Positions 16,156-25,096 of a stretch of 44,099 nucleotides of DNA are shown in pieces. Within the stretch, counting starts at the first letter, position 1. The number at the start of each line of letters is the position of its first letter. The DNA comes from Desulfuromonas sp. (lineage in GTDB: Bacteria > Desulfobacterota > Desulfuromonadia > Desulfuromonadales > BM501). Both the position numbers and the translations under genes were made by a program. The notes under the pieces are model-generated. The model was given only the letters and a program-made list of their open reading frames with translations, ran no database searches and had not been told where the DNA came from. Location: contig NZ_PKUB01000052.1 in assembly GCF_002868845.1 (NCBI RefSeq), forward strand, positions 53,438 to 97,536, in the 5' to 3' direction.

Positions 16156-16335
16156 ATGAAAATCACCGTGGACAAAAGCAGGTGCCGGGCTTCCGGCAAT
16201 TGCCTTAAGGTCTGCCCCCAGGGGGCGATCCGCATCGAGGACGGCATTGCTGTCATTGATGAGGAGAAATGTGACCTCGACGGCATCTGCATCCCGGCAT
16301 GCCCCCACCAGGCCATCGAATTCTCCGAGGCCTGA
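16156..16335 (+). CDS. Small 2[Fe-S] ferredoxin with non-Cys residues at one ligand position in each motif
   Basis: 59 residues from ATG 16156 to TGA 16335. It has two cluster motifs but each lacks the second Cys of CxxCxxCxxxCP. Motif 1 has C10, S13, C16, C20-P. Motif 2 has C39, D42, C45, C49-P. Asp at this place is known to ligate or leave open the fourth iron in the Pyrococcus furiosus ferredoxin and Desulfovibrio africanus ferredoxin III. Ser would be the rarer equivalent. Each cluster could thus be [3Fe-4S] or a Ser/Asp-ligated [4Fe-4S]. The aldolase gene starts three bases after its stop, so the two are probably one operon with the PilZ gene. Confidence 0.88.
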   Translation: MKITVDKSRCRASGNCLKVCPQGAIRIEDGIAVIDEEKCDLDGICIPACPHQAIEFSEA

Positions 16336-16338
16336 CCG

Positions 16339-16986
16339 ATGCGCGAAGCAGAGCGGGAAGGCGTCGTCAAGTTTTCTCTCGATTTCCTGCCCGCCCCACC
16401 GTTACCCCCAGATCTCCTGACGGAGTTGAGCGCCTGGCGAAAGATTTTCCACATGCTTCAACTGATCGGCCAGGATTCCCGGCGCTACGGGGGATTCGGT
16501 TTCGGCAATATCAGTTGCCGCCACAGGACCCGGCAGGACCCCGATGCCTTCATCATCAGCGGAACCCAAACCGGGCAGTTCGAGGAATTGACCCCGGAGC
16601 ATTTTGCGACCGTTCTCCGGTGCTTCCCCAGGGAGAATCGCGTAGTGGCCAAGGGACCCGTCCAGCCCTCGTCCGAGGCCATGACCCATGCCACCGTCTA
16701 CGGTCATGACCCGGCCATCCAGTTCGTGATCCATGCCCATTCGCCTCAGATATGGAAAAACGCAGAAGCCCTCGGTTTTCCTGTTACCCGGCCTGGCATT
16801 CCCTACGGAACCGTCGAGATGACCGTAGAGGTGGCACGCCTCCTCGGAAATCAGTTTGCCGGATCGAGCGGCATATTTTCCATGGGGGGGCACGAAGACG
16901 GCATCGTCGCCTTCGGGCCCAGCGCGGGGCAGGCCGCCCGGTTGCTCATCGACGCCCTGGGCGGCGCCCTCCAGGTGCGGCCCTGA
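16339..16986 (+). CDS. Class II aldolase/adducin family protein
   Basis: 215 residues from ATG 16339. Features are GFGFGNISCRH (the GNxS phosphate-binding loop), FIISGTQTGQ, KPSSE-like VQPSSEAMTHATVY, the metal pair IHAHSP and the third metal His in MGGHEDGIV. These define the fuculose-phosphate aldolase/adducin fold with Zn. The substrate is unknown. The catalytic Glu of FucA is probably represented by PSSEAMTH. It sits directly behind an unusual ferredoxin, which is not a standard partner. Confidence 0.87.
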   Translation: MREAEREGVVKFSLDFLPAPPLPPDLLTELSAWRKIFHMLQLIGQDSRRYGGFGFGNISCRHRTRQDPDAFIISGTQTGQFEELTPEHFATVLRCFPRENRVVAKGPVQPSSEAMTHATVYGHDPAIQFVIHAHSPQIWKNAEALGFPVTRPGIPYGTVEMTVEVARLLGNQFAGSSGIFSMGGHEDGIVAFGPSAGQAARLLIDALGGALQVRP

Positions 16987-17069
16987 ATATCGGTTCGGGC
17001 CCGCTTTTTGGATAACCGCCTCTGCTCAGGGCTGTTCCCGAAAGGGGTATCCGTGGTATTCTGCTCGCT

Positions 17070-18200
17070 ATGAGATCCTATTTTTACCTGGGGATGCTTG
17101 TGGCTGGCGGGATCTGCCTTCTCGGACTTGCCGCATGTACGGACATCGGCTACTACGCCCAGTGCGCCCGGGGCCATCTGGACATCATGGGCCGGTGCCG
17201 CCCCATCGCCGAAATCCTTGACGACCGAGAAGCCTCCCCCGAGCTTAAAAGCCGGCTGTCGCAGGTCCTGGAGATCCGCGATTTCGCCAGCGCAGAACTT
17301 CTCCTCCCCGAAAACGGCAGCTATCGCTCCTATGCCGACCTGGGCCGGCCCTATGTGGTCTGGAACGTGGTCGCGGCCCCCGAGTTCTCTCTCAGCCCCA
17401 TGCAGTGGTGTTTCCCGATAGCCGGCTGCGTTTCCTACCGGGGGTATTTCTCCCACGAGGAAGCCGGAACCGCGGCCCGGCAACTCGAAGCCGAGGGGCT
17501 CGACGTCTACCTGTACGGTGTGACCGCCTATTCGACCCTCAACTGGTTCGACGACCCCGTTCTCAACACCTTTTGCCAAGGACCCGAGACCTCCGTCGCG
17601 GGGTTGATCTTTCACGAACTTGCCCATCAGAAGCTATACGTCAAGGGGGACTCGTCCTTCAATGAGGCGTTCGCCAAGGCGGTGGAACTGGAGGGGGTCC
17701 GCCGTTGGCTCGACAGCCGGGGAGAGTCCGAAGAGATGGAACGGTACCGAGCAAAACTGGACCGGGAAGAGGAATTTGTCTCCCTCGTGATGCAGTCCCG
17801 GGAAACCCTCGACGCCCTCTACCAAGGGGATCTCGATCTCACCGCCAAACGGGCGGCCAAACAAAGAATCATCGCTTCGCTGCGAGATGACTACCGGGAG
17901 ATGAAGGACCGTTGGGGAGGGTACGCCGGCTATGACCGATGGTTCGGCGAACAGCTCAACAATGCCAAACTGGCTTCGATGAGCACCTATCGTCTGCTCG
18001 TGCCCGCTTTTCAGGAGTTGCTGATCAGGGAAGGGGGCATGAACGACTTCTTCCGGGCAGCGGAAAGAATCGGGCGGCAGCCACCCGGTCAAAGGGCGGC
18101 CGAGATGGCACGACTCCTTGACTCCGCCGAGATGCAACACGACACGACTTCAGCCCCGTCACGCCAGGTTCGGGGAGAAGATAAGACGGTTTCACGATAG
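17070..18200 (+). CDS. Predicted lipoprotein aminopeptidase (Aminopep/DUF2265-type zinc protease)
   Basis: 376 residues. The signal ends LLGLAACTDIGYYAQ, a lipobox Cys. The zinc motif is IFHELAHQKLYVKGDSSFNEAFAKAVE (HExxH with a downstream Glu). YYAQCARGHLDIM, FSLSPMQWCFPIAGCVSYRGYF and FNEAFA are characteristic of the PF10023-like putative aminopeptidases of proteobacteria. It is likely anchored in the periplasm. The C-terminal 20 residues (QHDTTSAPSRQV...) look unstructured. Its 3' end overlaps by 9 bp the convergent GGDEF-EAL gene. Confidence 0.88.
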   Translation: MRSYFYLGMLVAGGICLLGLAACTDIGYYAQCARGHLDIMGRCRPIAEILDDREASPELKSRLSQVLEIRDFASAELLLPENGSYRSYADLGRPYVVWNVVAAPEFSLSPMQWCFPIAGCVSYRGYFSHEEAGTAARQLEAEGLDVYLYGVTAYSTLNWFDDPVLNTFCQGPETSVAGLIFHELAHQKLYVKGDSSFNEAFAKAVELEGVRRWLDSRGESEEMERYRAKLDREEEFVSLVMQSRETLDALYQGDLDLTAKRAAKQRIIASLRDDYREMKDRWGGYAGYDRWFGEQLNNAKLASMSTYRLLVPAFQELLIREGGMNDFFRAAERIGRQPPGQRAAEMARLLDSAEMQHDTTSAPSRQVRGEDKTVSR

Positions 18201-21200
18201 GCCGGCCGGACTCGGCAGAACGCCCTTCTCCCTTTTGGGGGCCTGGCGGTCCTTCATGTGGTTCACGCTGAATGATTCTGCGGGAAGGGGGGGGCTGTAG
18301 ATGTAGCCCTGCACTTCGTCACAGCCGATGGAGCGGAGAAAGTCGAGTTGCTCTGTCCTCTCAACGCCCTCGGCGATCACCCGGATGTTCAGAGAGTGGG
18401 CCATCTCCACGATATGTCGGGCGATTTTGGCTTCGCTTTCGTTGTGGGGGAGGTTGCTGACGAAAGAGCGGTCCACTTTCAGCAGGTCGACGGGAAAGTC
18501 CTTCAGGTAGCTCAAGGAAGAATACCCTACCCCGAAATCGTCGATGGCCACCGAGACCCCCATGTCTCTCAGGTCGCAGAGCCTTGCATCGGTCTGCTTG
18601 ACGTCCTTTACGACAAGGCTTTCGGTGATCTCCAGATCAAGCCACCGGGGGTCGAAATCGAGTTCCTTCAGAATATCGTTCAAGATATCAAGAAAATCAT
18701 CATTCTGGAACTGCTGGGCCGACACGTTGATCCCGATCCGGATCGGCCGGCCCCCCGCTTCCTGCCAGGCTTTGGCTTGACTGCACGCGGTTTTCATCAC
18801 CCAGAACCCGATATCCGAGATCAGCCCGATCTCCTCGGCGAGGGGGATGAACACCTCCGGAGGTATCAGGTCCCCCGAGGGGTGCTGCCACCGGACCAGG
18901 GCCTCCATGCCTGCGACGCGGCCCGTGGCAAGATCGACCTGCGGCTGATAGAGGACGCGCAGTTCGCAGTGGGGCAGGGCACTGCGCAGGCCGTTCTCCA
19001 GTTCCATCCGTTCCAGGGCCCCCGCGTTCATCGCCGGGGCGAAAAACTGGTAATTGTTTTTCCCCAGGTCCTTCGCCCGGTAAAGGGCGACATCCGCGTT
19101 CTTGATCAGGGTAAGAACCTCCTCGCCATCCTTGGGATATATGACAATACCGATGCTGCACGAGACATGAAGGTCATGCCCGGCTATCTTGAAGGGCCAC
19201 TGAAGGGAATTCAATATCTTGTGGGCGACAAGTCCCGCATCGGATTCGTGGCGAATGGGCGCGAGAAGGATATTGAACTCGTCCCCGCCAAACCTGCTCA
19301 CCGTGTCGGTTTCCCTCACGCAGTCAAGAAGCCGCTTTGAGACTTCCTTCAGGAGCATATCTCCAGCATCGTGACCGAGGGTGTCGTTGATGGTCTTGAA
19401 GTTGTCCAGGTCAACGAACATCAGGCCGACCACATTGCCGTTGCGGTTGGCGAAGGCCAGCGCCTTCTCGACATGGTCCCGGAACAGTGGGCGGTTGGGC
19501 AGGTCGGTCAGCGGGTCGTGGTAGGCCAGATGCTTGATGGTCTCCTCGGCCTCCTTGCGTTCGGAAATGTCCATCAGCGTCCCCAGGATCGCCCCCCTGC
19601 CGTCGTACATCCCCCATCCGTTGAGAACCTCGACGTTGATCGTGCGACCCTCCTTGCGCACCCCCTGGAATTGATACTGAAGGTTGCGGACCTCGGCAAG
19701 CGAGAGTCTTCGGAGGTTTCCGGAAACAAAAACCTTGTCTTCCCGGGCAACGAGATCTACGGGGGTGATCCCATTCAGCAACTCCTCCTGGGAATAGCCG
19801 AAAATCTCGGCGAATCGCGGATTGACGTAGGAGAAGCTGTCTCCGTGGATAATGAAGACTCCGACCAGGGTGTTTTCGATCAGAAAACGATATTTCGATT
19901 CTGCGGTTTCCAGCTCGGCCATCAGGTTTTCGATCCGTTGGCGGCGGTCCATCTCGTTCTGAAGCTTGCGCCCCGTCCTGAAAACCTCCCAATTGCGCTG
20001 CGCTTTGACCCCGTCAATGGTTTCTTCGGCGTTCTCCCTGGTGCGGTGGGTCTCATCGTACGATTTTTTCAAGTCCACAGCGAGGGACTTAAAGTTTTCC
20101 ACCAGGGTGCCGACTTCGGAGATGGTGCCGGAGGGCCAGGTAATCTCCTGGTTTTCACGGAGTCTCTCGGGCAAGCTTTCACTGACCCGGGCGAGTTCCC
20201 GCAGGGGCTGAACCATGCGTCGACTTGCGACACAGGCAAGGAGGATGGCGAGGCCGGCCGGCACAGCCATGATGGCCATACTGTGAACGTAGAGCCTCTC
20301 GAGGTGTGCCTGATGTATCGCCTGGGGCACCTCCACGGCCAGTTGCCAGGGAACCGAGCGGTCCACCGAAATCCTTCGGGTCAGAAGGTCCTGCCAGGGC
20401 AGCAAGGGAACCAGTTTTTGCTCGACCGGGTTCCAGAGGTAGTGGAGCAGGTTCAGGGTCTGTCTTTTTTGATTGAAAAACGGCTCGACAGGCCTCCTGT
20501 TTGCGTTGCTGCTCGAAACGACCTGGTTTCGGTCATCGAGCAGGGTCAGTGAAAGACCGGCGGGCAGAGACATGTCCTGGAGAAGGGCAGTGACGGGGGA
20601 CATGTCGATGGTTCCCAGAACAAAACCGGCGAAGCCGGACTTCCTCTGGATAGGGGTTCCCAGCTGGACGATTGGGGAAGAAGAGGGGCCCAGTTTCTGG
20701 ATTCCGCTCAGGAGAGGGTGGGGAGAAGATCGGAGGCTCTCTAGAAAGTTGGGCCGAATCGCTTCACCGGCCGTTTTGCTCGAAGACCTGGCCCGCGCCA
20801 GCGGATTCCCTTCGGGATCGAGCACGCAAAGGTCGGCCAACTCTGGACAGTTACGGGCAAAGGTGTCGGTTTTATCCTGAAGCAGCCGAGTCTGTCTCAG
20901 CCCCTCCTTGGAGGCCACGCCTGCCAGTTCGGTTTGGGCCAGGGTCGCCTTGCTCATGAGTGAGGCCAGTTTGGCCTGGACGACATTGCACTCGATCGTC
21001 AGCTTCTGAGCCAGATCCGGTTTGAGAGCATCGGTCATTGCCGTCAGGTTGAGGGCCATGACAAGGACCGTGGGCGTCAGGAAACAGACCAGAATCATAT
21101 TGAAATAGTGTTCCCAGAGGGACAGCCCGGGGAAGACATTGCGGCGGGCATCTATCAACCGAAGCAGGCCGGTGGCGATAAGGGCGTTGGCCGCCCCGTT

Positions 21201-21578
21201 GGCTCCCTGAATCGCCATGAGACGGGATGTCGCTTCCGGGTCCACCTTGAGGATCACACTGAAGAAGAACCAGAACAGGGGAAGCCCGAAGAAGAGCCAG
21301 TAGCCCAGGTCGGCAAGCAGGAGGTTTGCCGCCCCGCGCCTGAGGATCATGCCGACCACCAGGGCCTCGCCGACGAACAGAATGGCGAAGAAGGGGTGAT
21401 GGAGCAGGGCGAGGGTGTGCATTCCGGAGAGAAGGGCTGCCGCCACGCCCCAGCGCACCCCGTACTGCTTTACCACCAAGAGGACCGCAACGCCGCCAAG
21501 GTAAACGGTCCCTTCAGGGAAGAGGCTAAGGGGGATGATGTTGCCGGCCATCGATGCTACCAACAAGATGCCGAGCAT
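18192..21578 (-). CDS. Polytopic sensor with extracytoplasmic domain, HAMP-like linker, PAS, GGDEF and EAL
   Basis: About 1128 residues from ATG 21578 (MLGILLVASMAGN, GGGAG upstream). A longer frame to 21767 is rejected because it would include the likely promoter. Order: an N-terminal block of about 7 TM helices like MASE-type domains (about 1-165), another TM near 185, a large extracytoplasmic region (about 210-430) of Cache-like character, a TM near 440-460, HAMP-like and coiled-coil, PAS (about 580-690), GGDEF and EAL. GGDEF is intact (SRFGGDEFNI) with Asp kept in GHDAGD. EAL is intact (EALVRW, GINVSA, EITES, AIDDFGVG, LLKVDRSF, AEGVE, VQGY). It is likely to turn over c-di-GMP in response to an external signal. 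Confidence 0.92.
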   Translation of the reverse strand: MLGILLVASMAGNIIPLSLFPEGTVYLGGVAVLLVVKQYGVRWGVAAALLSGMHTLALLHHPFFAILFVGEALVVGMILRRGAANLLLADLGYWLFFGLPLFWFFFSVILKVDPEATSRLMAIQGANGAANALIATGLLRLIDARRNVFPGLSLWEHYFNMILVCFLTPTVLVMALNLTAMTDALKPDLAQKLTIECNVVQAKLASLMSKATLAQTELAGVASKEGLRQTRLLQDKTDTFARNCPELADLCVLDPEGNPLARARSSSKTAGEAIRPNFLESLRSSPHPLLSGIQKLGPSSSPIVQLGTPIQRKSGFAGFVLGTIDMSPVTALLQDMSLPAGLSLTLLDDRNQVVSSSNANRRPVEPFFNQKRQTLNLLHYLWNPVEQKLVPLLPWQDLLTRRISVDRSVPWQLAVEVPQAIHQAHLERLYVHSMAIMAVPAGLAILLACVASRRMVQPLRELARVSESLPERLRENQEITWPSGTISEVGTLVENFKSLAVDLKKSYDETHRTRENAEETIDGVKAQRNWEVFRTGRKLQNEMDRRQRIENLMAELETAESKYRFLIENTLVGVFIIHGDSFSYVNPRFAEIFGYSQEELLNGITPVDLVAREDKVFVSGNLRRLSLAEVRNLQYQFQGVRKEGRTINVEVLNGWGMYDGRGAILGTLMDISERKEAEETIKHLAYHDPLTDLPNRPLFRDHVEKALAFANRNGNVVGLMFVDLDNFKTINDTLGHDAGDMLLKEVSKRLLDCVRETDTVSRFGGDEFNILLAPIRHESDAGLVAHKILNSLQWPFKIAGHDLHVSCSIGIVIYPKDGEEVLTLIKNADVALYRAKDLGKNNYQFFAPAMNAGALERMELENGLRSALPHCELRVLYQPQVDLATGRVAGMEALVRWQHPSGDLIPPEVFIPLAEEIGLISDIGFWVMKTACSQAKAWQEAGGRPIRIGINVSAQQFQNDDFLDILNDILKELDFDPRWLDLEITESLVVKDVKQTDARLCDLRDMGVSVAIDDFGVGYSSLSYLKDFPVDLLKVDRSFVSNLPHNESEAKIARHIVEMAHSLNIRVIAEGVERTEQLDFLRSIGCDEVQGYIYSPPLPAESFSVNHMKDRQAPKREKGVLPSPAGLS

Positions 21579-21628
21579 GGGGAAGGCTCCCGGTTCGAGG
21601 TGACAACTTAAAAGATTACAACCAGTTA

Positions 21629-21656
21629 AGCTTACCGGATGCCTGCCTTCTGTCAA
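21629..21656 (-). promoter_or_regulatory. Putative promoter of the polytopic GGDEF-EAL gene
   Basis: On the minus strand TTGACA (21656-21651), a 16-bp spacer and TAAGCT (21634-21629), about 50 bp before ATG 21578. The -35 is perfect and the -10 is weak. Confidence 0.5.
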
Positions 21657-21824
21657 CCTGTTGCCGGGGAGATCGGCGACGAAAAGGAGCCTGAGCGCCG
21701 GGCCCGCATCTCCGGACCAAAGGAACACCGGGGACCCGCCCTTTTGTCCTTTACAAACCGGTATCATTTCTATAGTCTAAATGATTGGGTAAAAGTAACA
21801 ATAACCTCGTTTTTTTAGGTAGTT

Positions 21825-23630
21825 ATGAATAAGAATCGAATTCGCAATTTTTCTATCATCGCTCATATCGACCACGGCAAGTCGACCCTGGCGGACCGGC
21901 TCCTGGAAGAGACGGGAACCCTGAGCGAACGGGAGAAGACCGACCAGTTCCTCGACAAGATGGACATTGAAAAGGAACGAGGCATCACTATCAAGGCCCA
22001 GGCGGTACGCCTGAACTACCGGGCCGACGACGGTCAGGACTATATCCTCAATCTCATCGACACCCCCGGTCATGTCGATTTCTCCTACGAGGTCAGCCGG
22101 TCTCTGACCGCCTGCGAGGGCGCCCTTCTCGTGGTCGATGCGTCCCAGGGTGTCGAGGCCCAGACCCTGGCCAACGTCTACCTGGCCATCGACCAGAACC
22201 TGGAGGTCTTCCCGGTCCTCAACAAAATCGACCTTCCCAGCGCCGAACCGGAACGGGTCAAGGAGGAGATCGAGGAGATCATCGGTCTCGACACCTCCGA
22301 AGCCGTCGTGGCCAGCGCCAAGGAAGGGATCGGCATCCACGACATCCTCGAGGAGATCGTGCACAAGATTCCCGCTCCTGAAGGGGATGCCGATGCGCCC
22401 CTGAAGGCCTTGATCTTCGATTCCTGGTACGACTCCTACCAGGGGGTCATCGTGCTGGTAAGGATCGTCGACGGCACCCTGAAAAAGGGCGACAAGATCC
22501 AGCTCATGGCCACGAAAAAGAGCTACGAGGTCATCAAGGTCGGAGCATTTTCGCCTCACCCGGTGGAGATGGGCTCCCTGTCGGCCGGCGAGGTCGGCTT
22601 TGTCATCGCAGGCATCAAGGTCGTCCACGACGCCAAGGTCGGAGACACTCTCACCCTCCTGCACAAGCCGACCGAAAACGCACTGCCCGGGTTCAAGGTC
22701 GTCAAGCCCATGGTTTTCTCCGGTCTCTACCCCATCGATACGGGGGATTACGAACTGCTTCGAGACGCCCTGGAGAAGCTGCGCCTGAACGATTCCTCCT
22801 TCTCCTTCGAACCGGAGAACTCCCTCGCTCTCGGGTTCGGCTTCCGCTGCGGCTTTCTCGGGCTGCTGCACATGGAGATTATCCAGGAGCGCCTGGAGCG
22901 GGAATTCGGCGTCGAACTGATCACCACCGCCCCGACCGTTGTCTACCACGTCACCACGGTGCGCGGGGAAAAGCTCCGGGTCGAAAGCGCCAACAAGCTT
23001 CCCGATACGCAGTATATCGAGCGCGTCGAAGAGCCCTTTATCCTCGCCTCGGTCCACGTCCCCAACGAATTCGTCGGAGCCGTGCTCGCCCTTTGCGAGG
23101 AGAAGCGCGGCGTTCAGCGGGAGATCAAATACCTGACCGCCAACCGGGTGATGGTCATCTACGAATTGCCCCTCAACGAGATCGTGCTCGATTTCTACGA
23201 CCGCCTCAAGTCGATCACCCGGGGGTACGCCTCCTTCGACTACGAGCACCTCGACTACCGGCTCAGCGAACTTGTGCGCCTCAATGTCCTCATCAACGGC
23301 GAGGTCGTCGATGCTCTCTCGCTTATCGTTCATCGCGACAAGGCTCCTTTCCGCGGAAGGGAACTCGTCTCCAAGATGAAGGAATTCATCCCCCGTCAGC
23401 AGTTCGAAGTGGCTATTCAGGCCGCCATCGGAAACAAGGTCATCGCCCGGGAGACGGTCAAGGCCCTGCGCAAGGATGTCACCGCCAAGTGCTACGGGGG
23501 GGACATCACCCGCAAGCGCAAACTCCTAGAGAAGCAGAAGGAGGGGAAGAAGCGCATGAAACAGGTCGGCAGCGTTGAACTGCCCCAGGAGGCCTTCCTG
23601 GCCATCCTTAAAGTGAAAGAAAAGAAATGA
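21825..23630 (+). CDS. lepA: Elongation factor 4 (LepA), ribosomal back-translocase GTPase
   Basis: 601 residues, the normal length. G motifs: [14 protein letters not shown] (P-loop), [10 protein letters not shown] (switch I), [12 protein letters not shown] (G3) and [14 protein letters not shown] (G4). The LepA-specific C-terminal domain contains [25 protein letters not shown]. It binds ribosomes and promotes initiation or recovery of mistranslocated complexes. ATG 21825 fits the family start ([16 protein letters not shown]). TTTACA-N15-TATAGT upstream at about 21751-21777 may be a weak promoter. It overlaps lepB by 4 bp (ATGA). Confidence 0.98.
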   Translation: MNKNRIRNFSIIAHIDHGKSTLADRLLEETGTLSEREKTDQFLDKMDIEKERGITIKAQAVRLNYRADDGQDYILNLIDTPGHVDFSYEVSRSLTACEGALLVVDASQGVEAQTLANVYLAIDQNLEVFPVLNKIDLPSAEPERVKEEIEEIIGLDTSEAVVASAKEGIGIHDILEEIVHKIPAPEGDADAPLKALIFDSWYDSYQGVIVLVRIVDGTLKKGDKIQLMATKKSYEVIKVGAFSPHPVEMGSLSAGEVGFVIAGIKVVHDAKVGDTLTLLHKPTENALPGFKVVKPMVFSGLYPIDTGDYELLRDALEKLRLNDSSFSFEPENSLALGFGFRCGFLGLLHMEIIQERLEREFGVELITTAPTVVYHVTTVRGEKLRVESANKLPDTQYIERVEEPFILASVHVPNEFVGAVLALCEEKRGVQREIKYLTANRVMVIYELPLNEIVLDFYDRLKSITRGYASFDYEHLDYRLSELVRLNVLINGEVVDALSLIVHRDKAPFRGRELVSKMKEFIPRQQFEVAIQAAIGNKVIARETVKALRKDVTAKCYGGDITRKRKLLEKQKEGKKRMKQVGSVELPQEAFLAILKVKEKK

Positions 23631-24307
23631 TGAGTGAAGACACTGGACTTGCGAAAGAAAACGGGCCAACTGCAGCGAGGGCCCGCAAGAAGCCGTGGTA
23701 CCGGGAATACGCCGAGGCGCTCATTGTCGCCGCGATCCTTGCCCTGCTGATTCGCACCTTCGTAGTCCAGGCCTTCAAGATCCCCTCCGGGTCCATGGAG
23801 GACACTCTCCTGGTCGGGGACCATCTCCTGGTCAACAAGTTCATCTACGGCACCCAGCTGCCCTTTACCGATCTGCGCTTACTTCCTATTCGCCACCCGG
23901 AGCGTGGCGATGTTATCGTGTTCGAGTTCCCCGAAGACCGCGACAAGCCCTTTTACAAGCGGCGGGACTTCATCAAGCGGGTGGTCGGGGTTCCCGGGGA
24001 CGTTGTCGAAGTCCGCGACAAGGTGGTCTTCATCAACGGGAAGTCCCATATCATCCCCCAGGAGGTCCACAAGGAGGCCGACCTGATCGCGACCGAGTTC
24101 GGCCCCCGAGATTTCATGGCCCCGGTCAAAGTTCCGGCGGAGAGCTATTTCGTCATGGGCGACAACCGCGACCGTTCCTACGACAGCCGTTTTTGGAAAT
24201 TCGTCAAGGAGTCCGAGATCAAGGGCCTGGCTTTTATCAAGTACTGGTCCTGGGACCGTGAAAAGTTCCGGCCCCGCTGGGCCAGGCTCGGCCGTCCCAT
24301 CGACTGA
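23627..24307 (+). CDS. lepB: Signal peptidase I
   Basis: 226 residues; start ATG 23627 overlaps the lepA stop, with ATG 23630 also possible. One N-terminal TM ([20 protein letters not shown]) precedes the catalytic Ser motif PSGSMEDTL, the Lys motif [11 protein letters not shown] and box [15 protein letters not shown]. It cleaves signal peptides of exported proteins on the outer face of the inner membrane. The lepA-lepB order is widely conserved and here translation is coupled. Confidence 0.97.
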   Translation: MMSEDTGLAKENGPTAARARKKPWYREYAEALIVAAILALLIRTFVVQAFKIPSGSMEDTLLVGDHLLVNKFIYGTQLPFTDLRLLPIRHPERGDVIVFEFPEDRDKPFYKRRDFIKRVVGVPGDVVEVRDKVVFINGKSHIIPQEVHKEADLIATEFGPRDFMAPVKVPAESYFVMGDNRDRSYDSRFWKFVKESEIKGLAFIKYWSWDREKFRPRWARLGRPID

Positions 24308-24317
24308 AAAGTTCCGG

Positions 24318-24347
24318 TTGACTTGGCCGCCATCGCCCTGATATAGT
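24318..24347 (+). promoter_or_regulatory. Promoter of the pyr operon
   Basis: TTGACT (24318-24323), an 18-bp spacer and TATAGT (24342-24347), beginning 10 bp after the lepB stop. It fits a transcript start near 24354 that carries the PyrR site and attenuator before pyrR. Confidence 0.7.
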
Positions 24348-24378
24348 CCGAAAAATTTAGTTGAACGTCCCTTTTAAG

Positions 24379-24482
24379 TTAATCCAGAGAGGTTAGCAAA
24401 GGTGGCAAAATGCAAGAAACGGCACCCAGCCGTCATTAGATATCAGAGTACCTTTCCGCCTGGCGCGGAAAGGTACTTTTTT
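24379..24482 (+). promoter_or_regulatory. PyrR-dependent attenuator (PyrR-binding RNA plus terminator)
   Basis: 24381-24402 reads AATCCAGAGAGGTTAG then CAAAGG, matching the PyrR binding-loop consensus (A-R-U-C-C-N-G-N-G-A-G-G-Y-U) of Bacillus pyr leaders. A strong intrinsic terminator (24447-24482) lies between it and pyrR. In the known mechanism UMP-bound PyrR stabilises the anti-antiterminator and causes termination, so high pyrimidine levels would switch off pyrR-pyrB-pyrC and probably carA-carB. Confidence 0.85.
24447..24482 (+). terminator. Attenuator terminator before pyrR
   Basis: Stem AGTACCTTTCCGC paired with GCGGAAAGGTACT, loop CTGGC, followed by a run of six T. Very stable, so readthrough must be regulated. 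Confidence 0.9.
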
Positions 24483-24514
24483 GTGTTCAGGCCAGAGTAA
24501 GGGAGGGTTGGACC

Positions 24515-25057
24515 ATGGCAAAGGAAGGAACTGTCATCCTGGATCAGGCCGGCATCCGCAGGGCCCTGACCCGCGTCGCACACGAGATCCTCGAACGGAA
24601 CAAAGGAACCGGGGACCTGGTCCTGGTCGGCATCCGGAAAGGGGGCGATCATCTGGCCCGCATGCTTTTCGACCGGATCGCCGAGATCGAGGGGGTCGAA
24701 CTGCCCCTCGGGGCGGTCGACATCACCATGTACCGAGACGACCTCGGGTCTCGGGGCAGCCTGCCGGTCGGCAAGACCGACATCCCCTTTCCCCTCGACG
24801 ACAAGCGCATCGTCCTGGTCGACGACGTTCTTTACACGGGGCGAACAATCCGCTCCGCTATGGACGCCCTGATCGACCTGGGCCGGCCTCGCAGCATTCA
24901 ACTCGCGGTCCTGGTCGACCGGGGGCACCGCGAACTACCCATCAGGCCCGACTATACGGGTCGCAACGTCCCCACCTCCCACGAGGAAAAGATCGAGGTG
25001 GAGTTCGACGAACAGGACAGGGCGACAGAGGTTCGCCTCCTGAAACCTCAGGCTTGA
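24515..25057 (+). CDS. pyrR: PyrR bifunctional pyr operon attenuator / uracil phosphoribosyltransferase
   Basis: 180 residues from ATG 24515 (GGGAGGG upstream). The PRPP-binding motif is RIVLVDDVLYTGRTIRSAMDAL, with LVLVGIRKGGDHLARML and AVDITMYRDDLGSRG as in Bacillus PyrR. The C-terminal ELPIRPDYTGRNVPTS is also diagnostic. It binds the leader RNA upstream and may convert uracil plus PRPP to UMP. First gene of the pyr cluster; pyrB follows after 39 bp. Confidence 0.97.
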   Translation: MAKEGTVILDQAGIRRALTRVAHEILERNKGTGDLVLVGIRKGGDHLARMLFDRIAEIEGVELPLGAVDITMYRDDLGSRGSLPVGKTDIPFPLDDKRIVLVDDVLYTGRTIRSAMDALIDLGRPRSIQLAVLVDRGHRELPIRPDYTGRNVPTSHEEKIEVEFDEQDRATEVRLLKPQA

Positions 25058-25096
25058 CCCGGTCTTTTCAGCGATTACCCAGCGAGGGAGGTCCCC

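Noticed and set aside
21777-23333. 518-codon minus-strand frame opposite lepA
   Set aside because: It is the complement of a highly conserved gene with GC-rich third positions; the composition (Asp/Val/Gly rich) is typical of antisense shadows.
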